From JAEZJZ01 sp050949055 (lineage in GTDB: Bacteria; Bacillota; UBA994; UBA5500): 64,000 nucleotides of DNA. The position numbers were made by a program, and so were the translations under genes. Under the pieces are notes generated by a model. That model was given only the letters and a program-made list of their open reading frames with translations. It ran no database searches and was not told the DNA's origin. This document shows positions 47,363-56,565 of the stretch, in pieces (the first letter of the stretch is position 1; each line of letters begins with the position of its first letter). The DNA lies in NCBI GenBank assembly GCA_050949055.1, contig JBMNFA010000001.1, positions 620,001 to 684,000 on the forward strand, written 5' to 3'.

Positions 47363-48745
47363 CTAAAGTAATCTCAAACTGTCACGTATCAACTGCAAGG
47401 CGCATTCCGGGGCAGCCTCGGCCAGCAGGCCGGCTGACGCGATCACATAATCGTGATCCAGCAGATACTGAGGGTCGATCGGTTTCAGTCGGTCCGGCTG
47501 GGTGTCGTTCCACTTGGCACCAGCCAAAATCGCTTTCGGATCCTTGGCATGCCGCAATATGCCCCCGATACCAATCAACCTGCCCACCCGGCGCAAGTCC
47601 TTGCCCCAGAGCAACCAACTACGGCCATAGGGAGTGACGAAGGGCTGCAAGCGGCCGGCATGGCGGTTCACCGCTTCCTGCACGGCCACTCGGGCCAATA
47701 CTTGTTCGCACTGAGCGTCGATTGGGTTGCCCGGCAGCCAGCCGGGCTCAGCTGCCAGGCGCTGGCACCAATCGTGCCAGTCAACGGCGACCACACCCCT
47801 GCTCCCCGCCGCTCTGTCGAGTTGCTGCTGGTAGCGAGCGGCTATGGCACTGGCGCTGGATCTCATTCCCAAGTCGGCCTCTACACTGCGGTGAGCAAAG
47901 GGCAGGCGCAAACCGGTGGGGATCAGCCGATCGTCGCTGGGGGCTCCGGATGCCAAAGAATAGACGTCGGTGGTGGCGCCGCCCACATCCACTGCCAGCA
48001 GCTCACCCTCCACCTCCGCCAGCAACTTGAGTCCCTGCAGCACCGCCACCGGGGTGGGCATGACGATGGAAAGTGCAAACTGCTGCTGCAGCCTTTCCAG
48101 CCCCTTGGCTCGGACAATGCGCTGCAAAAACAGACGGCGGATGGCCCGCCGGGCATCATCCACCGATGTCTCGCCCAGCCGCTTCATCACGTTCTCGGCC
48201 AGAACCGCCTCCATGCCCGTCTCCTGCAACAGCGCGACAGCAGCCGGCGATACTTCCCGGTTGCCGGCTACCACCACTGCGGCATCCAGTCTGGAGCGGG
48301 CCAGCTGGCGGGCGTTGTAGGGCAGGACCTGATCGTCGCCCCCGTCGGTGCCCCCGACCAGCAGGATGATGTCAGGTGCCATTCTGGCGATCGCCTGTAA
48401 GTCCCCCGGCTGCAGCCGCTGCGAGAACACCGCCTCCACCCTCGCGCCTGCACCCAGGGCGGCCAAGCGGGCCGCCTCTCCAGTCAGGTCGCGCACCAGT
48501 CCAATGGCCACCATCCGCAAGCCTCCGGCAGCGCTGCTGGCCGCCAGGCGGAGTGAAAACTCAGCCGGTTGGGGGAGCTGCTGCCGCAACCCGTCCAGCG
48601 CCTGCAAGAAGCCCCGCGACACGTCGTCGGCGGTAGTGGGGGCAGAGCTCTTGGCCATCAGTCGCTTGGCGGCTAAATCGACCGCATTCAGCTTGGTGAA
48701 AGTGCTGCCGATATCACAGAGCAGCGCCAGTCCCCGATCAGTCAT
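47363..48745 (-). CDS. MutL/GlmL-type activator of a B12-dependent mutase
   Basis: 460 residues from ATG 48745, overlapping the mutase stop by 8 nt. ASKHA-fold ATPase with phosphate loops LCDIGSTFTKLNAVDL and LLAVDVGGATTDVYS, plus GGTDGGDDQVLPYNARQLA in parts. MutL/GlmL proteins are the chaperones found beside glutamate mutase and ornithine/lysine aminomutase genes, thought to reload damaged adenosylcobalamin. The tight overlap ties it to the upstream protein, whose substrate is not known. Confidence 0.88.
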   Translation of the reverse strand: MTDRGLALLCDIGSTFTKLNAVDLAAKRLMAKSSAPTTADDVSRGFLQALDGLRQQLPQPAEFSLRLAASSAAGGLRMVAIGLVRDLTGEAARLAALGAGARVEAVFSQRLQPGDLQAIARMAPDIILLVGGTDGGDDQVLPYNARQLARSRLDAAVVVAGNREVSPAAVALLQETGMEAVLAENVMKRLGETSVDDARRAIRRLFLQRIVRAKGLERLQQQFALSIVMPTPVAVLQGLKLLAEVEGELLAVDVGGATTDVYSLASGAPSDDRLIPTGLRLPFAHRSVEADLGMRSSASAIAARYQQQLDRAAGSRGVVAVDWHDWCQRLAAEPGWLPGNPIDAQCEQVLARVAVQEAVNRHAGRLQPFVTPYGRSWLLWGKDLRRVGRLIGIGGILRHAKDPKAILAGAKWNDTQPDRLKPIDPQYLLDHDYVIASAGLLAEAAPECALQLIRDSLRLL

Positions 48746-50387
48746 TGTTCCCAAGCTGCAGCTGCAGCCGCTCTGCTTCGGTGATCGGCTTGAGGGTCCT
48801 GGGGTGCACGGCCACGCATGCCCCATTCACCAGACTGGTCACCAGCTGGCCCTTGGCCACAGGATTGCCCTTCAAGTGAGGAGCGTCCAGCAGGCCGATG
48901 CGGATGGCCTGCGCCAGCACCTCAGGCGAAGCCAGCGGGTCAGCGGCCATGCCTTGACCCAAGTTCTTGATCGCCTCCAGTAGAACGGAAGCCTCCTCCA
49001 GCAGCTGTTCTTTCCTTTGCTGCACCGTGGGATCATATTCCGCTAACGGCAGGCCATTTAAGGTGTTCTGCACCACGCCGTTGATAATCTCGCAGCTCTC
49101 AATCACCTCGTGAGCTCTGGCCACGTGATCGGCCTCGGAATAGCACACCACATGCACAATATCCGGCCGCAACGATAGCGCCAGATGGATGGAAGAGGCC
49201 AACTGCCCCTTGGCCTGATCCAGATTGGCTGACAGGCTGGCTAGGCCGGTGCGCACCTGGGTGTAGCTTTGGAACTGTTGATCGTGTAAGGTCGAAATCA
49301 GCTGTTTCTTGGCCAGCATCTTGGCCAAGTCCTGGTTGTACCAGATGCCGTTAGGGGTGTTGAACATGTACTGCGCCACGTAGTGCTGCACACCCAGCGC
49401 TTTGGCGTTATAGGCAGCTAGATAAGCCATCACCACCGCAATTGTGTCACTGGATTCCCGCAGGCTCCAATGGTGGCTCTCGTTCACTTCCACAGGCAAC
49501 CCTTGGTCGGCATACCAGCGAATCGTCCCAAAGTTCTCCTGCATGGCTGTCAACAACGGGCGGTTGGAACGTCCATCAAGTTCGCTATACCAACAGAGGG
49601 GGATGGCTCCCCAGGCGTTATTGATGGTCTCCCGCGACATCTTAGCCCAGGCCAGCAGATCCCGTGTTCCGGCATACACCCGCAACAAGGGGTAGTTGCC
49701 AGTTCTACTGGCAGCATAGATCGCCCGCAGGTCATCTGCCCGGCGCAGCGGCACCCCCCCTGCCCCAGTTTGGGAGAGATCCATCTCATCCGGGCGAAAG
49801 AAGCTGGACTGGGCATTTTGATCTGGGCCGATTGAGATCACATCCAGCACCTTGGCCTCGGCGATCTCCTTCACTCCGGCAATAGTCTCCTGCAAGCTGG
49901 GCAGCCCAAAATGATGGCGGATCAATGGATAGGGCCTCTTGCTGGCAACGCGTTGCAGCAAATTATCTGGATAACGGATGGATACATCGCCCGCATCCCG
50001 CCCCTGCAGGAAGGCGATCACCTCTTCCGCCCGCTCCAATCCGGAAAACACCCTGACAAAATGACCGGTAGCAGCTGCCCGCTGGGCCACCGGAGCGGTG
50101 CCGCCGAAGATCAAGGGCAAGTCACCCAAGCCAGACTCGAGTAGGGCCTGCCGCACCTCCTCAATCAAATCGGTCACTACTTCCGGTGTCAGTCGGTAGC
50201 TAAGCGCCAGGAGGTCCGGTCTGTACTCCTGTGCTGCATCGATGATACCGGTCACGCCCGTGGCCGGCCCTAGGAAGGCAGTGTCATAGCCCTGCTGTTC
50301 GGCCAGCTTAAGAAAGGAAAGGATGCCAGCTACGTGCACATCATTTCCTAACGGTGCCGCTAGGATTTTGCGTTTTCGATCTGCCAC
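48738..50387 (-). CDS. B12-binding fusion protein, candidate adenosylcobalamin-dependent mutase
   Basis: 549 residues, GTG start 6 nt after AAGGAGG. Residues 1-125 form a B12-binding domain with D16-x-H18-x-x-G21 (lower ligand His18), SYRL near 60 and GG in LIFGGTAP. Residues about 135-540 look like the TIM-barrel subunit of glutamate-mutase/OraE-type enzymes (GGVPLRRADDLRAIYAASRT in parts, RVYAGTRDLLAWAKM, EVNESHHWSLRESSDTIAVV in parts, HYVAQYMFNTPNGIW). In glutamate mutase and ornithine aminomutase the two parts are separate proteins and the B12 part is not N-terminal to the barrel; here they are fused. It overlaps the dehydrogenase gene by 28 nt and the activator gene by 8 nt. Substrate unknown. 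Confidence 0.75.
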   Translation of the reverse strand: MADRKRKILAAPLGNDVHVAGILSFLKLAEQQGYDTAFLGPATGVTGIIDAAQEYRPDLLALSYRLTPEVVTDLIEEVRQALLESGLGDLPLIFGGTAPVAQRAAATGHFVRVFSGLERAEEVIAFLQGRDAGDVSIRYPDNLLQRVASKRPYPLIRHHFGLPSLQETIAGVKEIAEAKVLDVISIGPDQNAQSSFFRPDEMDLSQTGAGGVPLRRADDLRAIYAASRTGNYPLLRVYAGTRDLLAWAKMSRETINNAWGAIPLCWYSELDGRSNRPLLTAMQENFGTIRWYADQGLPVEVNESHHWSLRESSDTIAVVMAYLAAYNAKALGVQHYVAQYMFNTPNGIWYNQDLAKMLAKKQLISTLHDQQFQSYTQVRTGLASLSANLDQAKGQLASSIHLALSLRPDIVHVVCYSEADHVARAHEVIESCEIINGVVQNTLNGLPLAEYDPTVQQRKEQLLEEASVLLEAIKNLGQGMAADPLASPEVLAQAIRIGLLDAPHLKGNPVAKGQLVTSLVNGACVAVHPRTLKPITEAERLQLQLGNND

Positions 50388-51520
50388 TGTGGTCCTCCTT
50401 CAAGTACGAAACGTCTGATGTCTGCTACACCCATGCCTGCCAATCCCATGCGTTCGACGGTGCGGCCCATCGCCCAGTAGTCACATCCGTGCAGGGTGGA
50501 ACCCAGATGAATCATCGATTTAAAGGTTGGCGTAGGCACGCCCAGCAGGTCGCCCATGGAGGCGATTGGCACCAAGCTCATGGGCACATCCTCGCTGATA
50601 TAGCGGCTGTACAGGGAGGGGGGAGCCTTAATTCCCTTGTATCCCAAATTGTTGTGAATGGCCTCATGTAGATTGCGCCCGACGGCGTCATAGGCCATGT
50701 ACAGCCAGTTGCGGGCGGAAATTGCCCTAATCCCCAGGGCGGCAGCCACCGCGATGCGCTCTGTATCCAGTTCTTCCAGCACCTTGGCCACCGAAGGGGT
50801 AGCCCCCTCCATGTAGAAGTCAAAATCGCCGTTGGTGGCTTCAATCCGGCCTGCATTCAGTATCGTCAGGCTGGGATGGAAGATGGCCCCGATGTTGTCC
50901 AGACTGGTCTTGAGCACGTTATCCCCCGGCACAAACTGCGGTAGAGCCGTGCGCAAAGCCTTGAGCACCATGGGGGTGCGATGACTGGGGATGGCGGCTA
51001 CCGGCACGCTGTTCTTGATACCGTAAATGGTCACCTGTGCGGGATTGTTGCTGCGTGCGGCGTACAGCAGGGTTTGGGCCTCAGCCACCGTCACCCGGGG
51101 GCTGACCCCCTGCTTCTGCAGCACACTGAGAAACTCCAAAGCTCCTCCGGTGCGCCCGGGATTAAGCACCACAATCTGTCCCGGCTGCAGATAAGCGGCA
51201 CTGGCTTCCGCCAGATCCAGATGTCCTGTGGCGGGAACTACCACCATCACCACATCGGCACCCTCCAGAGCTGCAGCGATGTCCGAGGTGACCAGGTGCA
51301 GCGGTCCGAAACCGTCAATCACTCCACTCAGGGTCACACCTCCGCTGGCCTGAATGGCGACTAGCTTCTCTTCGGTGCGATTGTACAGCGAAACCTGGAA
51401 GCCCAAGTAGGCTAGATGGCCGGCCATAGCCAGACCGCCATTGCCCGCTCCAAGAATGGCGAAGCGCAGCTTCTCTTTGTTGCTCCAATTCTTCTTCCTA
51501 TCCATGCTAATCAAGGTCAT
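50360..51520 (-). CDS. NAD/NADP octopine/nopaline (opine) dehydrogenase-family protein
   Basis: 386 residues from ATG 51520, with AAGGAGG 8 nt upstream. N-terminal Rossmann domain (FAILGAGNGGLAMAGHLAYL) and C-terminal opine dehydrogenase domain with the catalytic His/Asp region around GAIFHPSLTILNAGRIE and NLHEAIHNNLGYKGI. Family members reduce imines between an amino acid and a keto acid or act in reverse. As first gene of an operon with a B12 mutase and its activator, it may oxidise or make the amino compound that the mutase rearranges. Confidence 0.85.
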   Translation of the reverse strand: MTLISMDRKKNWSNKEKLRFAILGAGNGGLAMAGHLAYLGFQVSLYNRTEEKLVAIQASGGVTLSGVIDGFGPLHLVTSDIAAALEGADVVMVVVPATGHLDLAEASAAYLQPGQIVVLNPGRTGGALEFLSVLQKQGVSPRVTVAEAQTLLYAARSNNPAQVTIYGIKNSVPVAAIPSHRTPMVLKALRTALPQFVPGDNVLKTSLDNIGAIFHPSLTILNAGRIEATNGDFDFYMEGATPSVAKVLEELDTERIAVAAALGIRAISARNWLYMAYDAVGRNLHEAIHNNLGYKGIKAPPSLYSRYISEDVPMSLVPIASMGDLLGVPTPTFKSMIHLGSTLHGCDYWAMGRTVERMGLAGMGVADIRRFVLEGGPQWQIENAKS

Positions 51521-51659
51521 GTCTGATGCCTCCTTATCAAATTTCTCGTGTCGAGCGCCCGACAACGGACCCACACTGGAGAACCTGCCAGCAGAGGCGG
51601 CGTTGGCGAGGCTAATAGACAGGAGGGAAGGCTCAGATCAAGCCAATGACGGACTTCGA

Positions 51660-51971
51660 CTAATCGTTCTGCAAGCCAGCTAGTAAATTGGCAGCCAGCT
51701 GCCGGGCCGATGCCATCAGCTGTTGCCCCTTTTCTGTCGTCCGATAGTACTTACGCACCTTTCCCTCCATGGTCTTGGGCTGCATAACCAGAAGGCCGGC
51801 AGCCTCCAGTTGATGCAGCAGCGGGTAGAGAGTGCCCGCGCCCACTTCCTGACCACGGGAAGATAGCTGTTCCATCAGCTGCACCCCAAATACCCAAGAC
51901 GTCTCTGCCTGGTGCAGAACATGCAGGGCAAGAAAGCCCAGGAAGAGACGCCGCAATAATGGTTCTTCCAT
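51660..51971 (-). CDS. PadR-family transcriptional regulator
   Basis: 103 residues, winged helix plus C-terminal dimerisation helix: LFLGFLALHVLHQAETSWVFG, GTLYPLLHQLEAAGLL and KYYRTTEKGQQLM are characteristic. It precedes the dehydrogenase gene by 139 bp on the same strand; palindromes at its own promoter suggest autorepression. Likely local regulator of the mutase operon. Confidence 0.92.
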   Translation of the reverse strand: MEEPLLRRLFLGFLALHVLHQAETSWVFGVQLMEQLSSRGQEVGAGTLYPLLHQLEAAGLLVMQPKTMEGKVRKYYRTTEKGQQLMASARQLAANLLAGLQND

Positions 51972-52000
51972 TTGAATAACACCTCGTTGTCAGAGCACGA

Positions 52001-52050
52001 TATCGACTCTCGATACTAGGATTGTACCATAATTACCATGGTAAAAACAA
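52001..52050 (-). promoter_or_regulatory. promoter and operators of the PadR gene
   Basis: Minus strand TTGTTT (52045-52050), 18-bp spacer, TACAAT (52021-52026). Two dyads overlap it: TATCGA-CTC-TCGATA (52001-52015, perfect) and TACCAT-AATTACC-ATGGTA (52025-52043). They are natural PadR operator candidates. Confidence 0.65.
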
Positions 52051-52088
52051 GCATAATGCAGAACAGAAAATGGCATGAAAACTGACCC

Positions 52089-52118
52089 AAAAAAAGAGCC
52101 CGACTGGGGTCGGGCTTC
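52089..52118 (-). terminator. terminator after ybjN
   Basis: Minus strand AAGCCCGAC-CCCA-GTCGGGCTC then TTTTTTT; 9-bp stem. Confidence 0.93.
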
Positions 52119-52131
52119 CGGTTTGTCTGGC

Positions 52132-52584
52132 TTACGGGTTCTGACCGTCGTTGTAGGCCTCCGCTGCCGTGGCGTTCTTGTAAATCAACATCATCACGCC
52201 GGGATAATAGCGATCGACTGTATAGATGCCCGTGGCAATAATATCCCGCAATTGTTGGCGCGACAGCTCCGCATCAGCCAACGGCAAAGAGACTCGAAAA
52301 CGCATATCCCCGCTGTCCACGTTAAGTTCAAAACAGCCCAATAACAGCGCATAGTTCACCCGAGTGATGAAATCGGACATGCGCAACCGCTTGATACCCG
52401 GGACAGTGACTCCCAGTTGGATCAAAAATGTGAGACAACGCAGGCCCTCGTCCACCACTATGGCGCAGGACATGGTACCCTTTTCGCCGGCCACGTCGAA
52501 GAATACCAGCGACCTTTCCCTGTCCGCGTGGTACGACCACCGTTCGTTATCCAGGTACTCGCACACCGTCTCCAGGATCAGCAT
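52132..52584 (-). CDS. YbjN domain-containing protein
   Basis: 150 residues. N-terminal LETVCEYLDNERWSYHADRE and the SFxF-like barrel with MSDFITRVNYALLLGCFELN and GDMRFRVSLPLADAELS are typical of YbjN (type III secretion chaperone-like fold). YbjN proteins are small soluble proteins of unclear role. Single gene between its own terminator and a divergent ATP-grasp gene. Confidence 0.82.
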   Translation of the reverse strand: MLILETVCEYLDNERWSYHADRERSLVFFDVAGEKGTMSCAIVVDEGLRCLTFLIQLGVTVPGIKRLRMSDFITRVNYALLLGCFELNVDSGDMRFRVSLPLADAELSRQQLRDIIATGIYTVDRYYPGVMMLIYKNATAAEAYNDGQNP

Positions 52585-52670
52585 CTACCCACCTCCAGCT
52601 AATTACGCCTTAGTTCATCTCTATGCTATGAACAGCTGCTGAGTATCATTTCTGTCACTTCTTAGTCAAT

Positions 52671-52699
52671 TTGAATCGACTGACTATTTTTGTTATGGT
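52671..52699 (+). promoter_or_regulatory. candidate promoter of the ATP-grasp gene
   Basis: TTGAAT (52671-52676), 17-bp spacer, TATGGT (52694-52699); start about 45 bp before the TTG codon. Confidence 0.5.
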
Positions 52700-52749
52700 A
52701 ATAGAGGAGTGTATTCTTTCCAAAATCATTTGAAGGTGGTGCTTTATTA

Positions 52750-53730
52750 TTGAAGATCTGTGTACTACATCGCCCCTACCGCAATACCGAATGGCAGACA
52801 AAGTTCAGCGGACAGACCTTTCCGGATGATGCCATCGAGGAATCCCGCCACCATGCAGCTGCTATCGCAGCCAACGGGCACGAGACGGAGATCCTGACCT
52901 GGAGCCAGGACATTCGCGAAAACGTGGAACGACTGCAAGCAGGCAACTACGATTTGGTGGTCAACGCTTCTTCGCTGGAAGAGGTCGCCCTGCTGGAGCT
53001 ATTGCGGATTCCGTTTATGGGTTCGGGTCTCAACCTGGTGGCGCTGGACAAAGCCACGCGCAAGCGCCTTTGGCAGCACGCAGGGGTGATCACCCCGGGG
53101 TTTGCCCACATCTCGCACATCAATCAGTTGCAGTCGGCAAAGCTCCCTCCTTTCCCGCTGTTTGTCAAGCCCGTGCGGGGCAGAGGCAGCGCCGGAATCA
53201 CCGACGAATCCATCGTCAACAGTCCCGAAGAGCTGCTTCGCGCCTGCAAGCGAATCCTGGACACCATGGATCAGGGCGCGTTGGTGGAGGAGTATATCCA
53301 GGGAACGGAAGTGACCGTCGGCGTGATCGGAAACGGCGAGCAGGCAACCGTTCTGCCACCGCTGGAAGTGGAGTACGGTGCAGGGGCCAAGACCAATTCC
53401 TTCCTGCACAAACAAGACCGGGAGGTTCTGCATTGCCCGGCGCGCTTGCCCCAGTCGGCCCTAGAGCAACTGCAGCAGGCGGCCAAGGCGGCGTTCATCA
53501 GCTTGGAAGCCCGGGATTTCGGGCGTATCGACTTCATCTATGACCACAACCGGCAACAGCCCTACGCACTGGAGCTGAACACCTTCGCTGGACTACAAAT
53601 CCTCACCGGCGAAGAGGCTCATCTGCATCAGAGCTACATCGGCAAGATGGCCATGGAGATGGGTTGGTCATCACAACAGCTGTTCAAGCGGCTGCTTGAT
53701 TCCTGTCTGGAACGCATCAATAACCAATAG
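52750..53730 (+). CDS. D-alanine--D-alanine ligase-like ATP-grasp protein
   Basis: 326 residues, TTG start after AAGGTGG. ATP-grasp core with PPFPLFVKPVRGRGSAGI (phosphate loop), QGALVEEYIQGTEVTVGVIG, RDFGRIDFIYD and ALELNTFAGLQ. Close to Ddl in fold but the usual Ddl motif EVNTxPG is changed to ELNTFAG, so the substrate may differ from D-Ala. It stands alone, not in a cell-wall operon. It could ligate other amino acids or peptides. Confidence 0.82.
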   Translation: MKICVLHRPYRNTEWQTKFSGQTFPDDAIEESRHHAAAIAANGHETEILTWSQDIRENVERLQAGNYDLVVNASSLEEVALLELLRIPFMGSGLNLVALDKATRKRLWQHAGVITPGFAHISHINQLQSAKLPPFPLFVKPVRGRGSAGITDESIVNSPEELLRACKRILDTMDQGALVEEYIQGTEVTVGVIGNGEQATVLPPLEVEYGAGAKTNSFLHKQDREVLHCPARLPQSALEQLQQAAKAAFISLEARDFGRIDFIYDHNRQQPYALELNTFAGLQILTGEEAHLHQSYIGKMAMEMGWSSQQLFKRLLDSCLERINNQ

Positions 53731-53789
53731 TACAATGGAGCCCTGCCTTCCACGCGAAGACAGGGCTTTAGCTTTCCCGCTGAGCACGC

Positions 53790-54584
53790 TTACCGGTTTA
53801 CTTGCTCATAAATCTCATAGAGTACGATGCTGGTAGCTACCGCCAGGTTAAGAGAATCACAGCGTCCCACCATGGGAATGCTGACCAGGTGTTGGCAGGC
53901 ATTCATCAACTGCTCCGGGAGCCCCTGCCGCTCGCTGCCGCTGAGCAGCACCAGAGGCAAATGGTAATCTACTTGCCGATAATGGACGGCTGCAGCGCCG
54001 GCGGTGCCGACCACTGGGATTTGAGTCTGGGCGGTCCAGCGCAGGAAGGATGAAATATCTGTCTGCACCAAGCGCAAGGCAAACAACGAGCCCATGCTGG
54101 CTCGCACCGCGCCGGGGTCGAAAGGATCCGCCGAGTTTCCAATCAGAATTAGACCAGCTGCCCCCACCGCATCCGCGGTGCGCATGATCGTTCCCAGATT
54201 GCCCGGATCCTGGGGAGCGTCTAGTGCCACCCACAGCTCGCCCGCTTGGGGCACCAGTTGGTTCAGGGACTCCCAATGCTGTTTGATCACAGCAGCCAGT
54301 CCCTGGGGCCCGTCTTTGCTGGACAGGCGGGCAAACACTTGGCTGGAAACCTGCAATCGCGGAACAGCCGCATCCCGCACCAACTGTTGTGCAAATTCGC
54401 TGATCAGCAGCTCTGGAGCCACCACCAGATACTCCACATCTGCCCCAGTCTGTACCGCTTCCGCGACGATGCGAATCCCTTCCACCAAGAACCTACCCTG
54501 CTCCAACCGTTCCCTGCGCTGTCGCAGCGCCCGTATCCGTTTGATGGTGTTATTGTTGACACTGGTGATCAGCTGCTCATCCAT
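53790..54584 (-). CDS. TrmH/SpoU-family RNA 2'-O-methyltransferase (second copy)
   Basis: 264 residues: N-terminal substrate-binding domain (ITSVNNNTIKRIRALRQRR, GRFLVEGIRIVAEA) and SPOUT domain with LDAPQDPGNLGTIMRTADAV, LLSGSERQGLPEQL and IPMVGRCDSLNLAVATSIVL. Paralogue of the gene at 25715, with the same domain order. Predicted 23S rRNA ribose methyltransferase. Confidence 0.9.
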   Translation of the reverse strand: MDEQLITSVNNNTIKRIRALRQRRERLEQGRFLVEGIRIVAEAVQTGADVEYLVVAPELLISEFAQQLVRDAAVPRLQVSSQVFARLSSKDGPQGLAAVIKQHWESLNQLVPQAGELWVALDAPQDPGNLGTIMRTADAVGAAGLILIGNSADPFDPGAVRASMGSLFALRLVQTDISSFLRWTAQTQIPVVGTAGAAAVHYRQVDYHLPLVLLSGSERQGLPEQLMNACQHLVSIPMVGRCDSLNLAVATSIVLYEIYEQVNR

Positions 54585-54668
54585 GCAACCACCTCGTTAT
54601 TCTTAAGAAGATTCGAGTTGCTAATGATACAAAGTACACGTCCCGGTGTATCCTTCGGGTGGCGAAGG

Positions 54669-55841
54669 TTATCTTCGGGGTTGCTGAAACTCATCCTTCA
54701 CCTGTTGGCGCAACCGTTCATCCAGCAGGATATCCAGGCCGGTGAGAGCCATAGCCTTGCCGGCCAGCAGCATGGCGTCCAGCGCCTCGGGGGAAGCGGC
54801 GGCCAGGCAGAACTCGTGGGTATGGCCCACCAGCGTGCTGGGGCCGATGGCCATGCTGGGATGAATGGCGGGGGCCACATGGCTGACGTTGCCCATATCT
54901 GTTGACCCTTTGTTCTCGCTGGGAGGCGTGATGTCCACCACACCCAGCATCTGCAGGTTTTTGGCGTAGCGGTCTGCCAACGCCCGATTGGTTACCAAGT
55001 CGTCGTTGGACAGCTCAAAGTACTTGATCTCCACGCTGCAGCCGGTAGCCAGGGCAGCTCCTTCGGCAGCCGCTTTGGCCTTCTGCACCACCTCGTTTAG
55101 ATAGCTGCGCTCGCTGGCTCGGAAGTAGAACCGGGCCACCGCTCTCTCTGGAACTATGTTGGGGGCTACGCCACCCTCGCTGATGATCCCGTGGATGCGT
55201 ACGTCCGGCTTCAGGTGCTGGCGCAACGCATTGAGGCTATTGAACAGTTGGATCACGGCGTCCAAGGCATTGATCCCTTCGTGTGGAGTGGAAGCGGCAT
55301 GGGCTGGCCGGCCGTGAAAAGTAAACTCTAACGGATCCAAAGCCAAGGAAGCTGCGTAGACGGAAGTCTTGGCACCGGGATGAACGATCATCGCCGCATC
55401 GTAGCCATCAAACACCCCCGCCTGAGAGAGAACAACTTTGGCACCGTTGGTCTCTTCCGCAGGAGTGCCAAATAGGGATACCTCGCCCTCCACTTGTTCT
55501 AACACCGCCGCCAAACCGACAGCCGCCGCCGTGCTGGCCATGGCGATCAGGTTATGGCCACAGGCATGACCGATCTCGGGCAAAGCATCGTATTCAGCCA
55601 GGAAAGCCACCTTGGGGCCAGTTTGGCCGGCTGTGGCCCGAAAGGCAGTCTCCAACCCCTCCAAAGGGCGAGTGACCTGAAACCCCTGCTCAGAGGCATA
55701 GCCAGTCAACCTATTGGCGGCGAACCGCTCTTCCCCGCCCAGTTCCGGATTCTGATGCAGATCCAAGGCGATCCGCTTCAGCTGGTCAGCCTCGGCATCT
55801 ATGCGCTGCAAAATCTGTTGGCGCAGCCTATCCTTATCCAT
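54669..55841 (-). CDS. M20-family amidohydrolase (PM20D2/AbgB-like)
   Basis: 390 residues from ATG 55841 after AAAGGACG; upstream frame to 55871 lacks a ribosome site. Motifs: LHQNPELGGEE, FLAEYDALPEIGHACGHNL (metal Cys and His), GTPAEETNGAKV (Glu pair), GRPAHAASTPHEGINALDA and KGSTDMGNVSHVAPAIH. Similar to the enzyme at 12395 but a different branch. Likely hydrolyses N-acyl or dipeptide-type conjugates in the cytosol. Confidence 0.88.
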   Translation of the reverse strand: MDKDRLRQQILQRIDAEADQLKRIALDLHQNPELGGEERFAANRLTGYASEQGFQVTRPLEGLETAFRATAGQTGPKVAFLAEYDALPEIGHACGHNLIAMASTAAAVGLAAVLEQVEGEVSLFGTPAEETNGAKVVLSQAGVFDGYDAAMIVHPGAKTSVYAASLALDPLEFTFHGRPAHAASTPHEGINALDAVIQLFNSLNALRQHLKPDVRIHGIISEGGVAPNIVPERAVARFYFRASERSYLNEVVQKAKAAAEGAALATGCSVEIKYFELSNDDLVTNRALADRYAKNLQMLGVVDITPPSENKGSTDMGNVSHVAPAIHPSMAIGPSTLVGHTHEFCLAAASPEALDAMLLAGKAMALTGLDILLDERLRQQVKDEFQQPRR

Positions 55842-55968
55842 TGCATTCACGTCCTTTCGGTTATTACGCATAGTTTATCATGCACAGCCATCCTCTGTTG
55901 CTGCAATTAGGCAGCAATTGCCCCTCCGATTGTCCCTGCTCTTCGCCTCTGCAGCCTGCTCCCTGTGT

Positions 55969-55974
55969 TATAAT
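55969..55974 (+). promoter_or_regulatory. -10 element of the chromate transporter operon
   Basis: TATAAT 24 nt before the TTG start; no good -35 at the usual distance. Confidence 0.45.
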
Positions 55975-55998
55975 GACCAACGGGAAGGAGGATACCCC

Positions 55999-56565
55999 TT
56001 GAATACTATTACCAACAGCAGCGGGCGACCTGGCCTGCTGCATCTGTTCTTGATCTTTCTGCGGGTGGGGGCGTTTACCTTCGGCGGCGGCTTTGCCATG
56101 CTGCCGATCATCCAGCGCGAGCTGGTGGATAAGCAGAGCTGGCTGCAGGAAGAGGAGTTTATCGATATGATCGCCATTACCCAATCCGCCCCTGGGCCGA
56201 TTGCAGTCAACGCGGCCGCATACCTTGGCTATCGTTTACGCGGCCTGGCTGGGGCGGGTGCCGCGGTGGTAGGCGTAACTCTGCCCTCGCTGTTGACGAT
56301 AATCGCTATTGCCTGGACCCTTAGCCGCATGAACCTGGATTGGCTGGGCCGCATTTTTGCTGGCATCCGCCCCACGGTGGTGGCGCTGGTGGCATCGGCT
56401 GCCTACTCGCTGGGCCGCAGAGCGCTATCCGACGGCCTCAGTTGGGTATTGCTAAGCCTGACTGTTGTCGCCCTGATGGTGCTCCACCTGCACCCCGCCC
56501 TGGTGGTAGCCATAGGCGCCATTGTCGGGCTGATCTGGCGGCCGGAGAGGAGCGTGACCCGGTGA
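55999..56565 (+). CDS. chromate transporter, first half-size subunit
   Basis: 188 residues, TTG start after GGAAGGAGG. One CHR domain: FLRVGAFTFGGGFAMLPIIQ, AITQSAPGPIAVNAAAYLGYRL and the later helices. Half-size CHR proteins act as pairs, and the next gene is the partner, overlapping as GTGA. The family exports chromate in some bacteria, but the physiological anion here is unknown. Confidence 0.92.
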   Translation: MNTITNSSGRPGLLHLFLIFLRVGAFTFGGGFAMLPIIQRELVDKQSWLQEEEFIDMIAITQSAPGPIAVNAAAYLGYRLRGLAGAGAAVVGVTLPSLLTIIAIAWTLSRMNLDWLGRIFAGIRPTVVALVASAAYSLGRRALSDGLSWVLLSLTVVALMVLHLHPALVVAIGAIVGLIWRPERSVTR

